A stretch of 64,000 bases of DNA from Dryas octopetala (lineage: Eukaryota; Streptophyta; Magnoliopsida; Rosales; Rosaceae). Both the position numbers and the translations under genes were made by a program. The notes below the pieces were generated by a model, which ran no database searches, was not told the origin of the DNA, and saw only the letters and a list, made by a program, of their open reading frames with translations. The first letter of the stretch is position 1; the number at the start of each line of letters is the position of its first letter. Shown in pieces: positions 33,409-44,960 of this stretch. The stretch is from assembly GCA_963921425.1 (NCBI GenBank), contig OY992834.1:3224001-3288000 (forward strand), given 5' to 3'.

Positions 33409-35901
33409 ATGGTCTCTGCTACTGGTTCAATGCCTTCTGCCGTCTCACCTCGGTGGCAAGAGAAGGCTAGTGATTTCTTTTCTTCCTCAGGTACCTTTTG
33501 ATTACACAGTTGTCTTAGAAAAATATTAAGAGAAAATGTTGTTATAACTTTAGCTAACTAAGTTTTAATGTAGGGGTGAAGCTTAAAGAAGCTGGACAAT
33601 CGGCTGGAGTATTTGTTGAAGAGGTCGCTAAGGATGCAAAAGTTAATGTCACTGATATGGCAGAACGAGTTGGGTCAATGGTCAAAAGTCGGTGGGCGCT
33701 TCTTCAGCAGCCATCCACAAGACATGCTGTGCAGGAGCGTCTTATAACTGCTGCTGCTACAACCGGTACATTGTTTAGGAGGAGCTTGTCGGAGACAAAG
33801 GACAAGGTTTCTGTTGGCAAGACAAAAGTTGAAGAGGTAGGTTTGCTAGAACTTTATTAGGTGATAAAAATTCATACTCAATTTTCTTGCTTAAGGCTTA
33901 TACAGATTGTCAGTTAGTATGAAACTTAAAACTCAATTTGGGTGTCTCAAGCTACCTTTCTTCAATTGTGTAAATATCAGAATGGTGGTTACGCCTAAAT
34001 AATAAAAACTTACCTTGCTAGATTTTGTTGACTTAGTAGAATTCTGAGCCCTATTCTGTAGCCTACTGGATCTTAATTATCTTTAGCCTATGGGAAAAAC
34101 AAAACAAGGGATTTGGGAATGTTGGTGAGTTTCTATTCCATTATCTGGTCAATATTGGTCTGGTGCAGCAGTATCTTGGAAAAAGCAATCACTTCCCTCA
34201 CAATTAGTACTTTTTTTTTTTTTAATCAGTAATAAGATATTTGTTGAAAAACACCTAAGGGGCACAGCTCAAGTACATAATTCATTTACAGGATTCCAGA
34301 AAGATAAAAGTAAAATTTTACAAGATATACTCATGTGGAACTTGAACTAACCTTTGGATCGATAACTGATACCTTTGAGATGGTGATTTTTCTTTCAGGT
34401 GGCAAAGAAGACTGCACAAAAAAGCAAAACTATTTTGAGTGACATTGAAAGATGGCAGAAGGTATGGAATTTTGACACAATTGCTACCTTTCTGGCTTTC
34501 TTTTATTTATTTATTTATTTATTTTCCTACACTTTTTTAAAGTCTTATCTTGTTTTTTCATTTTCAGGGTGTTGCAAGCACTGATGGTAAGTTACTTGAG
34601 GATTTTTCCTAGCATAAAATTAACTAAAATATTCAGAAAGAGCTTTCTAGATGTGATATTTAATGTTTAATTTGATGGAACTGAGATACTGTACTACAGT
34701 CAGTATTGGTGAGTATAGTGGGGGTTGAGGATTTTATGGCTTGTTTGAGCTGTCAGGTTAGTTCTCCACCAATGACCTATGTGTGGTTTCCTTTAGGATC
34801 AACTTTTTAGACAAGCAAGAAAATATACAATATCAATTTGAACAGGCTGAGATACTGGATAAAAGTTAGTATTGATGCATGAAGTTGGGATTGAGGAAAA
34901 TTTGGAAGCTTTTTTTTTGTTCAACAATTCAGAAAATTTGTTTCTTTGACATCTAATAATATGATAGAAGACCTTCTGTCACATGGGATTCCGTCTAAAT
35001 TGTATTTGATTCATAGCTGTAAGGTGGATTTTGTAGCTGAGAATTGTTTTTAAAGGACTCAGGTTCTTATTAATCAGCATTTTTTGTGTAAGAAGAATGT
35101 GAAATTGTGGATCCTCTGCATCTCCATAGTTTGGTGGTTTGCGTGTTATGATTAAAGTGTGTATTAGCGTGTTGGTTTCTTTTAATGTTGGGAAGAATGG
35201 TGATAGTTTAATTTTCATTTGTAGTTTTTGGAGTTCCACTTGAAGTTACTGTGCTAAGGCAACAATCTAGCAGACCCATTCCTCATATTTTGGTCAGATG
35301 TGCAGATTATCTCATATTATCAGGTACTGCAATTTAAGAAACTATACTGCTCTGATGTGTAGGCATGCATATATGTTGACATATACATACATGTACTGTA
35401 ATTTCCATTTCAAGCGTGATTAACTTGTTTGTCATTGTTTTGGTTTCTAGGACTAAACACACCATATCTATTTAAAGGTGAGGGAGATAAAAAAGTCATT
35501 CAACAGTTGGTTTCAATATACAACCAAGGTATCTAAAGTGTGCGGGCATGTGTGTGTCTTTTTTCTTTCTCTCTTTAGATCTGAGTTCTCTGAGTTGTTC
35601 AATTTGGATGACATTAGTCTAATTTTGTAATGTTGCCTATATCAGATTCAAATGCATCATTACCTGAGGGTGTAAATCCAGCAGATGTAGCGGCTCTAGT
35701 CAAATGTTACCTAGCTACTCTTCCTGAGCCACTAACGACGCTTGACCTTTATAATGAGATCAAAGGTGCTCGTTCTAGCATACATGCGATGAGAAACATG
35801 CTGAAGAGACTTCCTACTGTAAACTACACGACCCTGGAGTTTATTACTGCATTACTGGTCCGCATTAGCCAGAAGTCAGTTCTTAACAAGGCAGGAAACA
35901 T

Positions 35902-35937
<36 letters not shown>

Positions 35938-36605
35938 ATCTCTCCCCCCCTCCTCTCTCTCCACCCTGTCCCTATCTTGTGTGAATGTGTGTGTGTTGTG
36001 GAAAGTAAGCATACTCAGTAGTTAAATTTGTACAGATGGACACCCAAAGTCTTGCAATGGAGATGGCCCCTGTTATAATTTGGCAGAAGGGTAGGGCACC
36101 AGACCTATTTAGAAAATATTGGAGTCAACCATCAAAAGGCCCTTCCAAGAAGAACTTGGATCCAGGGCCTACTTATAGTGCATGGGACATGCTTGCTGGT
36201 GAGTGGTTTTTCATAAAATCTATAAATACGTATGGTACATTAAAAATATAAAAAAAACTTCAAAAGGTTCAATTGGGTTCCATTCAAAATAAGTTTTTGA
36301 ATGGATCTTGAACCTGGATTGTGGAATGAAAAAAATTAACACTATCTGTCTGTTTAATAGCAAATGATCCCTGTTGTAGAGAAATTATAGTGAATAAGCA
36401 TGTGTTATATCAATGGTTTATTAAAGAAGTTATTTATTCTTTACATCTTTTTATTGTGGATTCAGATGAAAGCGAGGACATGGATGATTCCATTCCCTTG
36501 GATGATTGTGTGCCCATCGACCTTGGCGCTATTGAGGTTGTTCAGTGCCTCATGGAACATCACAATGCAATATTCACAGATGCAAATGTAACAATCTGGA
36601 GATGA
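33409..36605 (+). CDS. Rho GTPase-activating protein domain protein (At5g61530-like)
   Basis: Small plant RhoGAP expected to act on ROP GTPases. Nine exons: 33409-33490, 33574-33836, 34399-34461, 34568-34586 (19 nt), 35225-35323, 35451-35528, 35646-35890, 36036-36198 and 36466-36605, giving 383 aa. The N-terminal 140 residues are helical and basic (WQEKASDFF, GVKLKEAGQSAG, KSRWALLQQPS). The RhoGAP domain covers about 150-330 (FGVPLEVTVLRQQ, PHILVRCADYLI, VKCYLATLPEPLTT, MDTQSLAMEMAPVI). Where most RhoGAPs have the arginine finger (G-x-F-R-x-S-G) this protein has LFKGEG, Lys184. Intron 7 starts with GC, not GT (35891). A 5' UTR intron of about 560 nt (32820-33383) is likely. Partner GTPase unknown. 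Confidence 0.92.
35903..35938. repeat. (CT)n(AT)n compound microsatellite
   Basis: A CT run followed directly by an AT run inside RhoGAP intron 7, just after its GC donor. Confidence 0.85.
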
Positions 36606-37512
36606 CACAAATTGCTTGTTTCCTCATACAGCATGGGACTGATTGAGTTGGACAGTGCAACTGATAATGATTCAAGACTGATTATCAAATCAGGTTAAGA
36701 TGATGGTTGCAAAGTTGGAAATGTTATATTCTTTGCCAATCCCAAGAGGAATCAAATTTCTTTCTATTTGGATTATGGGAAACCATGAATAAGCTTGGGG
36801 AGAGGAAGCTACTGTGTCATCACTGTGCTTTGGTCTGTAGCAGTGAAAAGCTAGGATTTAAGTTTCTATAAGCTTTTTAAGTGAATATACTTTATACAAA
36901 ATTTGGCGTGTGATTGATTTTGCCATTATTTTCTTACTTTAGGAAGAGCTACTGCATCATTATTGGAGTATGTAAATTTTTTAAGATTAATCAGTTCATA
37001 CTGAGTTTATGGTGGATTCAGCTGACAGTAGATTAGGTCTATATTGGACCGACACATTGTATAAAGAAATAATTTTTGTGATGTTCAACAATTAAAAAGA
37101 AAATATCTATTTATAGAAAAAAGGATGTGCATGTTGATGTGGCTGAGGGCTCAATTTTGCAGAGGCTTAAAAATTATCTGTTTCTCATTTGATGATGATG
37201 CTGAATTGCTGATGATAACTGTAGTTGCAGGCAATCCAGAATGCTGTTGAGTTCTTTCTGGTTCCTCAAATCTAACGCACTACATCTTGTATTCATAACA
37301 TGATATACTCTCTATTTTATTTTGTTTCCCAAGAATTTTCTCAAATTATGCAGCCTTTAGCAGAGGAATTGTACTAGAAATTCCTTCATTTCTTGAATGT
37401 CAAACTAGCAAATGTGTAGTAGAAATTCATCAATAATGCCCTGTCTTAAAGCAAGGTCATCAACACAGCAAATATCAGTTAAACAAGGCACTCTGCAGTA
37501 ACTCCCAATAAT
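36606..37512. other. intergenic between convergent RhoGAP and DUO1 genes
   Basis: Holds two 3' UTRs. Nothing else recognised. Confidence 0.55.
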
Positions 37513-38783
37513 CTATAACTTGGACGAGCTTAGTGTTTCAAGATAATCAAGCATGTCAGGTGGGAAGTCGTCGAACAAAATGTTGGGGGAAAGAGGGTCT
37601 TTGATTTCTTCAAGCTTGCTACTTTGAGCATTGTCCTCCAGTCCAAGAGGTGGTAACCTGTTAAAGAACTTCTGGCCACTTTCACATTCAGGAGTCTCCT
37701 GCCCAAACATGTCCAACAAGTTAGGAATGATAGGGTCTTGGTCAAGTTCCTTGCATTCTGGTAAAAATGGGAGGTCCAGTTGGGGCTGAGGGAGCTGAGG
37801 GAAAGAGTAGTGTGGTGGGGAATCAATGGATGGTATCATATCAAGTGGTGTGGCCTCAAGTCTGGGTTGGTCTGCTTCCACATCTTCTAGTTCTAGCAGG
37901 TTTGCTTTCACCAAATCTGGCAGGGCCACCATGGTGAACTCTTCAGAATTCAAAAAGGACTTGTGAGATTCATAGTTGCTGCATGATGTACAGCTGCATC
38001 CGGGAGGAACCTGAAAATACATAATTGTTAAAAATTGCAAGTAAATAGTAAATACACTCAATAAACAATTCTGGAAGAAAAAACAGTATTTATTTGAGAA
38101 CTTTTCCATCTTAACCTCTATCTTCTCTTTGTTTTTCTGAGAATCTGATGATGACGATTTCTGCAAAATTCTCTCAAACCTCTTTCGCCGAGTGCTCCAG
38201 AAATTCTTCACATCATTATCTGTTCTGCCTGGCAGATAAGTTGCAATCTTGGCCCATTTGTTCCCAAATTGTGCTTGCAATTGTATCACCACCCTCTCCT
38301 CCTCTGCTGAAAACTTGCATCCACTTTGTTATCCCACCAACACCCCAAGAAAGTTCACATATTTTTGTTAGCATAGATAGATCTTAAGCAAAAACATACA
38401 GAACACAACTCTAGATTGCCCAAAAACCACCAAGCAATTAAGTTACAAGATTTAACATCCTCATCCAACAAAGAAAACATACTTAACATTGCAGATCTTC
38501 AAAGAAAACTAAGACCAATTTTTTCTTTGCATGCAAACACATTACAAGAACTAAGTGTTGATTTGCTTGATGTGTTGAGTGCTTACGTCTTCAAGTTGGG
38601 TCTAAGCTTATTAACCCATCTAAGACGGCATGATTTGCCAGTTCGGGGCAATAGTCCCTTGGATCGAATGGAGCTCCAATCTTTAGGACCACATTTTTTC
38701 ACATGATTTATAAGTACCTCATCTTCTTCAGCAGTCCATGGCCCTTTCTTAAGGTATAGTGGTCCATCATTTTGCCTTTCCAT
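37513..38783 (-). CDS. DUO1: R2R3-MYB transcription factor DUO1 (DUO POLLEN 1)
   Basis: Master regulator of male germline development; it drives generative cell division and sperm genes in pollen. Exons on the minus strand are 38783-38587, 38323-38116 and 38010-37513, 300 aa (Arabidopsis DUO1 is about the same). R2 is at about residues 12-62 (KKGPWTAEEDEVLINHVKKC, then GPKDWSSIRSKGL), with RTGKSCRLRWVNKLRPNLK. R3 follows (GCKFSAEEERVVIQLQAQFG, then NKWAKIATYLPGRTDNDVKN). The GCKFSAEEE linker and R3 start are characteristic of DUO1. The acidic tail ends DDFPPDMLDYLETL, like the DUO1 activation region. Intron 1 splits the codon following RPNLK. Expression would be expected only in pollen germ cells. 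Confidence 0.93.
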
Positions 38784-39299
38784 GTTTCAACACTCTGCAA
38801 TTTTCTTCAACTACTACTTACTGGAAATGCATATACCTTTTCCTTCTATCAATTTTCTTGGAAATTCATTGGGTTTCTTGGAGAATCAAATTATGGTGTA
38901 GGGCTTTTTGAATTTGAGTACTTTTTCATGTGTAGTAGCATATTGGGTTTGGCTCATCTCACATGAGGTCCATGGAACAATCATCAAAATGAACTAAAAG
39001 CTAGCCTTCGGATCTATCAATGTCATTAGGATTAGAGATCGATTGGGTAACGGATTAAATTGAGTGGGACCATTATTAAGCCTCAAAATTAATGACATTT
39101 GAGGACCCTGATTATGCTTGATCTGTCATGTTCTTAAGTAACATTGGCCATCTGATTAATATGAAAAGCACATGATTTTTATGCCACTATCAAGAAGTGA
39201 CGGTTTTGACGGTTAGTGGGAACACCCACAACCCACAACCCCCGCCTTTTCTTCTTTATTCAAAATAGACGATATAATCCAGACAAAGAAATATTGATG
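38784..39299. other. DUO1 upstream region, no gene seen
   Basis: Should contain the DUO1 promoter. A Mutator-like MITE begins about 525 bp upstream of the ATG. No open frame is supported. Confidence 0.5.
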
Positions 39300-39308
39300 A
39301 TAAAATTA

Positions 39309-39674
39309 GGGATTAATGTCATTTTGCTCCCCAGACTATGACACTTGTATCAGTTTGCTCCCCAGACTATTAATTTAGAAAAATAAGGACCTTGACTTTG
39401 TCAATTTAGCCAATTGAGGTTTTTTGGTCACTTTATCAAGCAAAATTTAGCAAGAAATAAAAGAGGAAAAATTATGCATGAGAAAAAAATGATAAGATCT
39501 AATTGGAAGGGACCATTTTGCCCTCAAAGATTTGGATAAAAAATGTGTAAAGTGACAAAAAAACCTCAATTGGCTAAATTGACAAAGTCAAGGTCCTTAT
39601 TTTTCTAAATTAATAGTCTGGGGAGCAAACTGATACAAGTGTCATAGTCGGGGGAGCAAAATGACATTAAACCC
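39309..39674. mobile_element. Mutator-like MITE, 366 bp, perfect 9 bp target duplication
   Basis: Inverted repeats of about 125 bp, nearly identical to each other, start GGGATTAATGTCATTTTGC and end with the inverse of GGGTTTAATGTCATTTTGC. They include GCTCCCCAGACTAT twice per arm. The target duplication is ATAAAATTA at 39300-39308 and 39675-39683. The near-identity of the arms and the perfect duplication suggest a young insertion. No coding capacity. Confidence 0.9.
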
Positions 39675-39815
39675 ATAAAATTACGAATACATCCCCGTTC
39701 GATTTTCTGATACTTGACTTAACAAGATATCTAAATTGGAAAATAAAAATAAACTACTAGAATTAACAATGGATCTGCATCATATTGTCCTGTACGTGGC
39801 ATCTTCGCGGGCTTT

Positions 39816-40958
39816 CTAGACATCCGGCAATGGTGCAGCACCAAGTCCAAGTGGATGAAGGGTGTTAGAATAGGAATTGAAACAAACGTGACCACCACAT
39901 TTATGCTCACAAACTTTTTCAATGTGACCATATTTGTCACCCATCAAAGCATACATGTAGACATTCTTTTCTGTTGCAAATATCAAAGAATTTCCATTCA
40001 TGACGGTGAATCCTGCAATAATGGGGTTATGCTCTGCCAACTTTGTTGCTTTAACCCGGATTTTCTTAATTCGAACCCATGATCTTGAATCGTAGTCTGC
40101 CAAGACCCATGCAGTGAACACATCATTTCTCAACCTTACCAAGCAAATTGATTGAAACGAAGTGTTTTCTTTACTTCCCCACTTAAAGATACCCATTTTG
40201 CAAATATTATCATGTACACATTTTCTTGCCTCTTTAGGTAGTCTTAGCATTCTTGATTCACCCTTGTTGATATCATATGCAACAATATATGGCCCATAGA
40301 ATAAACTCTTTTTGATATAAGGGTTCCAATCTGAAACAAAATGGACAATCCCATTAAGATACACAGGCATATCAAAACAAATATTTCTTGAACCCTTAAA
40401 TAATCTCTCTTTTTCCTTCCATATGCCCTCCTTTGGTGAGTAAATTTTGCATTCCAAATAGTTGCTCTCCTCCCATTCTTTTGGTTCCTCAAAGTTAACT
40501 AACATGTAATTTTCAGGATATGAATGGCACTCAAGCACAACTTGGCTATGCATGTGATCATCATCGGATTGATCTTGTGGGGTTGGAATGGCTTTCCAAA
40601 TTTGCATTGCGGGGTTGCAGATAAATAATTCAGTATTTGGACTACTATTTGTGTTATGGTAAACTATGAGTCCATTATTTGATGCCAAGACTCTTTTAGT
40701 TTTCAAAAATCTTAGCGAATTTGGAGGCAAACCTGAGGAGAGTTCTTCACTTGGGAGTGGATGGAATTCTAGCTCGTAGTCATTGTACATCAAGAATCCC
40801 GAGTCATCCTTCAATTGCAAGTTATGAGCTTGATTTGATGCAAAAAACTCTTGTGTTGGAATCTCAGACAATGATTTACAAGCTGTTGTAAATCTATAAA
40901 TAGATTTTGCTGGTAACCACGAGAATATGCATTGGATTAAGTCCTCCCCAAATCCCAT
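39816..40958 (-). CDS. F-box protein, F-box-associated type
   Basis: Single-exon gene of 380 aa, likely a substrate receptor of an SCF ubiquitin ligase. The F-box is at the very N-terminus (EDLIQCIFSWLPAKSIYRFT, then ACKSL), and the F-box-associated interaction domain follows (GLIVYHN, LFICNPAMQIWKAIP, YSPKEGIWKEKE, YLNGIVHFVSDW, YIVAYDINKGESRMLRLP, CLVRLRNDVFTAWVLAD). The frame is intact, unlike the other F-box gene at 14025. A TATATAAA motif lies about 83 bp upstream, and a 924 bp hAT-like element begins about 110 bp beyond that. The target protein cannot be inferred. Confidence 0.93.
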   Translation of the reverse strand: MGFGEDLIQCIFSWLPAKSIYRFTTACKSLSEIPTQEFFASNQAHNLQLKDDSGFLMYNDYELEFHPLPSEELSSGLPPNSLRFLKTKRVLASNNGLIVYHNTNSSPNTELFICNPAMQIWKAIPTPQDQSDDDHMHSQVVLECHSYPENYMLVNFEEPKEWEESNYLECKIYSPKEGIWKEKERLFKGSRNICFDMPVYLNGIVHFVSDWNPYIKKSLFYGPYIVAYDINKGESRMLRLPKEARKCVHDNICKMGIFKWGSKENTSFQSICLVRLRNDVFTAWVLADYDSRSWVRIKKIRVKATKLAEHNPIIAGFTVMNGNSLIFATEKNVYMYALMGDKYGHIEKVCEHKCGGHVCFNSYSNTLHPLGLGAAPLPDV

Positions 40959-41040
40959 AGCTCTTTTCTTGGAATTTTTGCTGAATTGTATAACAAACTG
41001 AAAATTTAATGTATATAATAATCAGTCAACCACAATAGTG

Positions 41041-41048
41041 TTTATATA
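41041..41048 (-). promoter_or_regulatory. TATA box of the F-box gene
   Basis: TATATAAA on the minus strand, 83 bp upstream of the ATG at 40958. Confidence 0.5.
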
Positions 41049-41151
41049 AGTCTTAGAAAAAGCCTAAACGGATTAGGAATAGGAAAGAATTACTTAGAAA
41101 ATTAGGAACTCCTATTTGTTATAGGAAATACTGGACGTAAATAATAAATTT

Positions 41152-42075
41152 TAGGGGTGGGCATAATAACCGGCGCACCGAAACACCGAACCAAACCAAC
41201 CGTAAAAAAACCGAAAAAACACCGAGTTGACCAAAAAGTCAACACCGTAAGAGAAAACCGAACCAAACCGTATATGGATGGTTCCGGTTCCGGTTTCATG
41301 CTCATTTTACCCGAACCAAACCAAACCAAACCGTGTCATTTTTTATAAATATAATTATATATTTTTATGCACATTTTATACATTTTTGTACACATTTTAT
41401 ACATTTTTAAACACATTTTATACATTTTTATTTTTGACCCTAAAATATATTTTATATAACCCTATGAGTTTAATATTATATATATAATAATGCTTTAGTA
41501 TATAATTTTAGTTATATCTTATATAATAAAATTAGTATATTCTATTTCTATATACTTTATAGTCTATAGTCTATATATAATAATGTTTTATACATATAGA
41601 GTTATATATAAACTTAGTATAGTTAGTTATATATAACTATATAGTTAGTAACTTAGTATATAGTTGTATACATACTACAATAGTTATATATAACTATATA
41701 AGTAATATATAATTATAGTAGTATACTAGTATATACTATAGTAGTATATAGTTATATATATACTATACTCATTACTCTATAATAGCTATATATAATCTTA
41801 TATATAGTTATAACTTATAACCCAAATTTGCCCAAACCCCAAACGAAATCTCAATCTCCCCAAAAATGCCAATATGAATAATAACTCATTAAACCCAGAA
41901 CCATAGTGGAGAACCAAACCGAACCGAACCGCACCGCACTTTGAATGGTTTGGTTTGGTTTGGTTTTTCTCCTTTCTTTCCGATTTTTAGCACCGAACCG
42001 CACCGTATAAGAACGTCCGGTGCGGCGCACGGTTTCGGGGGTGAACCGGGCCGAACCGCACCGTGCCCACCCCTA
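41152..42075. mobile_element. non-autonomous hAT-like element, CCGAACC family, 924 bp
   Basis: The ends are TAGGGGTGGGCA and its inverse (TGCCCACCCCTA). The perfect 8 bp target duplication is ATAAATTT at 41144-41151 and 42076-42083. Both subterminal regions are full of ACCGAACC/GGTTTGGTT words on either strand. The centre (about 41340-41820) is TA-rich simple sequence. The 8 bp duplication and TAGGG end fit the hAT superfamily. It has no transposase. It lies between the divergent F-box and asparaginase genes, close to both promoters. Confidence 0.92.
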
Positions 42076-42291
42076 ATAAATTTTCCCCAATAGAACAAGA
42101 AACCTTACTCCATTTGCGAAAAAAAAAATTTGACCGAAAAATTTGTCTGTGACCGCCTTCGAGTGGAAGCCCACTGTGAGACTTATGCTGCCTCTTCAGT
42201 CTTCACCAGCAAGTCAAACCCGGCCCACATAACAGAGCAGCAGCTGAAGTTTTGAAAGATGAAAGACCCTCACCCACTGTCCTAAGATTCC

Positions 42292-44960
42292 ATGGCTACC
42301 AAGAATCTGAACTCCGCACGTATCTTTATCCTTACATTTTTATTACTCTTCTTGGTTAGTCTTGCACTATCTTTTGCAATTTCTCCTTGTTTGGTTGCCC
42401 AGAAAATTACTATTTTGCTTCTTTCATTACACTTATGGCTGGATCGAATTAATTATTCAGATCGCTGTTTTTTGCATGGGTTTTTAGGTCATAGGACACG
42501 AGGCGTTGAATTCAGGGCAATACCCTGTGGTGGTGAGCACATGGCCCTTCGTAGAGGCTGTTCGAGCTGCTTGGAAGGTTGTTGATAATGGCTTCTCTGC
42601 AGTGGATGCCGTTGTTGAGGGTTGTTCAGCTTGCGAGGAACTCAGATGTGATGGTACAGGTGGGTGCTTGAATTTTAGATTCACTCAAGTATTATCTTCA
42701 TAGAAGAAAATTGTTACTGGGAATTGGTGCTTTCATTATCTGTTTCTTTGCTCATGTGTATGATTTAATTCTTTTTAGTATTATATTGTAGAAACTGGTT
42801 TTAATTCTCTATCTGCTTGATTGGGTAGTCACTATTTATGTTGATGGGTTTGATAGCTATGATAAGAAATTATACTAAATGGTATTATTGGGACAGTTGG
42901 GCCTGGTGGGAGTCCAGATGAGAATGGAGAAACTACAATTGATGCTCTGGTCATGGATGGGGTAAGCAGTATTCACATATTCCTTGGATTGCAATCATTG
43001 TTCTTGTAATTACTTCATGTTGTTGTATTGCTTGCTCTAAAAATGACTTATCTATTATGTGTTTTGCTAAGGACATGCATAGGTGACAATGGAGGTTGGA
43101 GCTGTTGCTGCCATGAGGTATGTAAAGGATGGAATCAGAGCTGCTAGGTTAGTGATGCGATATACCACACACACTTTGCTTGTTGGAGAGCAAGCCTCGG
43201 CTTTTGCAATTTCAATGGGTCTTCCAGGTCCAACAAACCTTAGCTCATCAGAGTCTATGGAGAAGTGGACTAAATGGAAAGAAAATCAATGCCAACCTAA
43301 TTTTTGGAAAAATGTCGTACCTGTAAATAGTTGTGGCCCTTATCATGCAACGGAGTCTCTGAACCTTTTTGATGAGCTATGTTCCAAAACCAGTCTGATG
43401 GGAAATATGAAATCAAGATTATCTCATGTTGGGCGTCACAACCATGACACCATATCAATGGCAGTTATTGATAAAGTAAGTTGGTGATAATCTTAGCAGG
43501 GTTTCTTTGAATACTTTAATTTCATTAATTTACTGTCTTTTTCTTGTCTAGATGGGGCAGATTGCTGTTGGTACCTCGACTAATGGAGCCACATTCAAGA
43601 TCCCAGGGAGGTAAGTTATACTTAGGCATTCTACTAGTTGATACTATTCTAGTATTATTGGTAAAAGTTAATACTCAAGTTTTGCTCATCCTAAATTTTT
43701 CTGCATTTGTTATAAAGAGTTATTTGTCATTATTGTTAGTACTTATTTGTGAAACTTGGTTCTACATCTGTAAAATACTGTATAGATAAAGTCATAAGGC
43801 TTTTAGACAAAATAGGGTTAGCTTTTTATCCATCTATCTATTTGTTGCTATTAATTTTGACTGGATTAATGCCACAAATATCAACCAAGTAATGATGAAT
43901 GACAAATTTATCACCCCACCCCTACTTTCAAGTCACTAAAGGCATTTCTTGACTGCAGGGTGGGTGATGGACCCATTGCAGGATCTTCATCATATGCTGA
44001 TGACGAAGTTGGTGCTTGTGGTGCAACTGGAGATGGTGACATCATGATGCGTTTCCTTCCATGGTAATGGAAAAGAAAATAAAAGGTTTTTAACTCAATT
44101 GTTGGTCATTTTTGGTCCTTAGATGTCTGGCTGAAGCATTGGAATCTTGCTGAAGGATTTGGTCAACAATTACAAATCTTGGTATTTGAGATTAGGTTGA
44201 GCTCCAAATGAAACCACTGTGATGATGTTCAAAATTTTTCCTCTTCGGTGTCATTGGCTCTAGACTTGCATAATATCAAAGCCTTAATCATTATGAGGTG
44301 AAACGCTAACTCTGCAAAATAGCTTGGAGTCAATCTAGTATTAAAATTTATGTCATAAATATATAATATAAATACTCTTATTAGATAAACTCAACCTGTA
44401 GGAGGCTTGTTAGACATTGTAAGCTGGCCTTGCGGCTGGAGTTCCAATATAGTAAACCAATCTGATCCATCATGCTTGCAACTCTGGTTACTTGAATGTG
44501 AAAACTACACCAGTACTTCCTGCGTAGGTTCGTGCAGCCAATATAATGAATATGTTATGTATGTGTCAGGCAGGCTTGGTTTTCTATTTTTCCTTGTATA
44601 TTTTATCCTCAGTTTGCTTCTGGTTTGTGGTCATTGATTAAACTAAATGCCTTGTCAAACTTCTGCTGATGCACCTGAACTGAATCTATTCAGCTTTATT
44701 TAATGAATCTAAAGATGTATTTTATTTGATTACATTATAGTTATCAAGTTGTGGAGAGCATGAGATTAGGGATGGAGCCTAAACTTGCTGCTAAGGATGC
44801 AATATCACGAATTGCGAGAAAATTCCCTGATTTTGTGGGAGCTATTTTTGCCATTAATAAGAAGGGCGTGCATGCCGGTGCTTGCCACGGATGGACATTT
44901 CAGTACTCAGTGAGAAGCCCAGAAATGGATGATGTGAAGGTTTACACTGTGGTGCCTTGA
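42292..44960 (+). CDS. N4-(beta-N-acetylglucosaminyl)-L-asparaginase (aspartylglucosaminidase)
   Basis: Ntn-hydrolase that cleaves the GlcNAc-Asn bond of degraded glycoproteins, resembling Arabidopsis At5g61540. Exons are 42292-42354, 42488-42659, 42897-42961, 43083-43475, 43552-43610, 43959-44063 and 44741-44960, 358 aa. The N-terminus ([12 protein letters not shown]) is a signal peptide, so the protein should enter the secretory route to vacuole or apoplast. Conserved blocks are [98 protein letters not shown] and FLPCYQVVESM. By family rule the chain is cut before Thr223 (in HDTIS), which becomes the nucleophile. All expected parts are present, so it is probably functional. Confidence 0.94.

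Noticed and set aside
44407-44637. 76-codon frame with a hydrophobic tail
   Set aside because: Lies wholly within asparaginase intron 6, whose boundaries are fixed by the protein sequence on either side.
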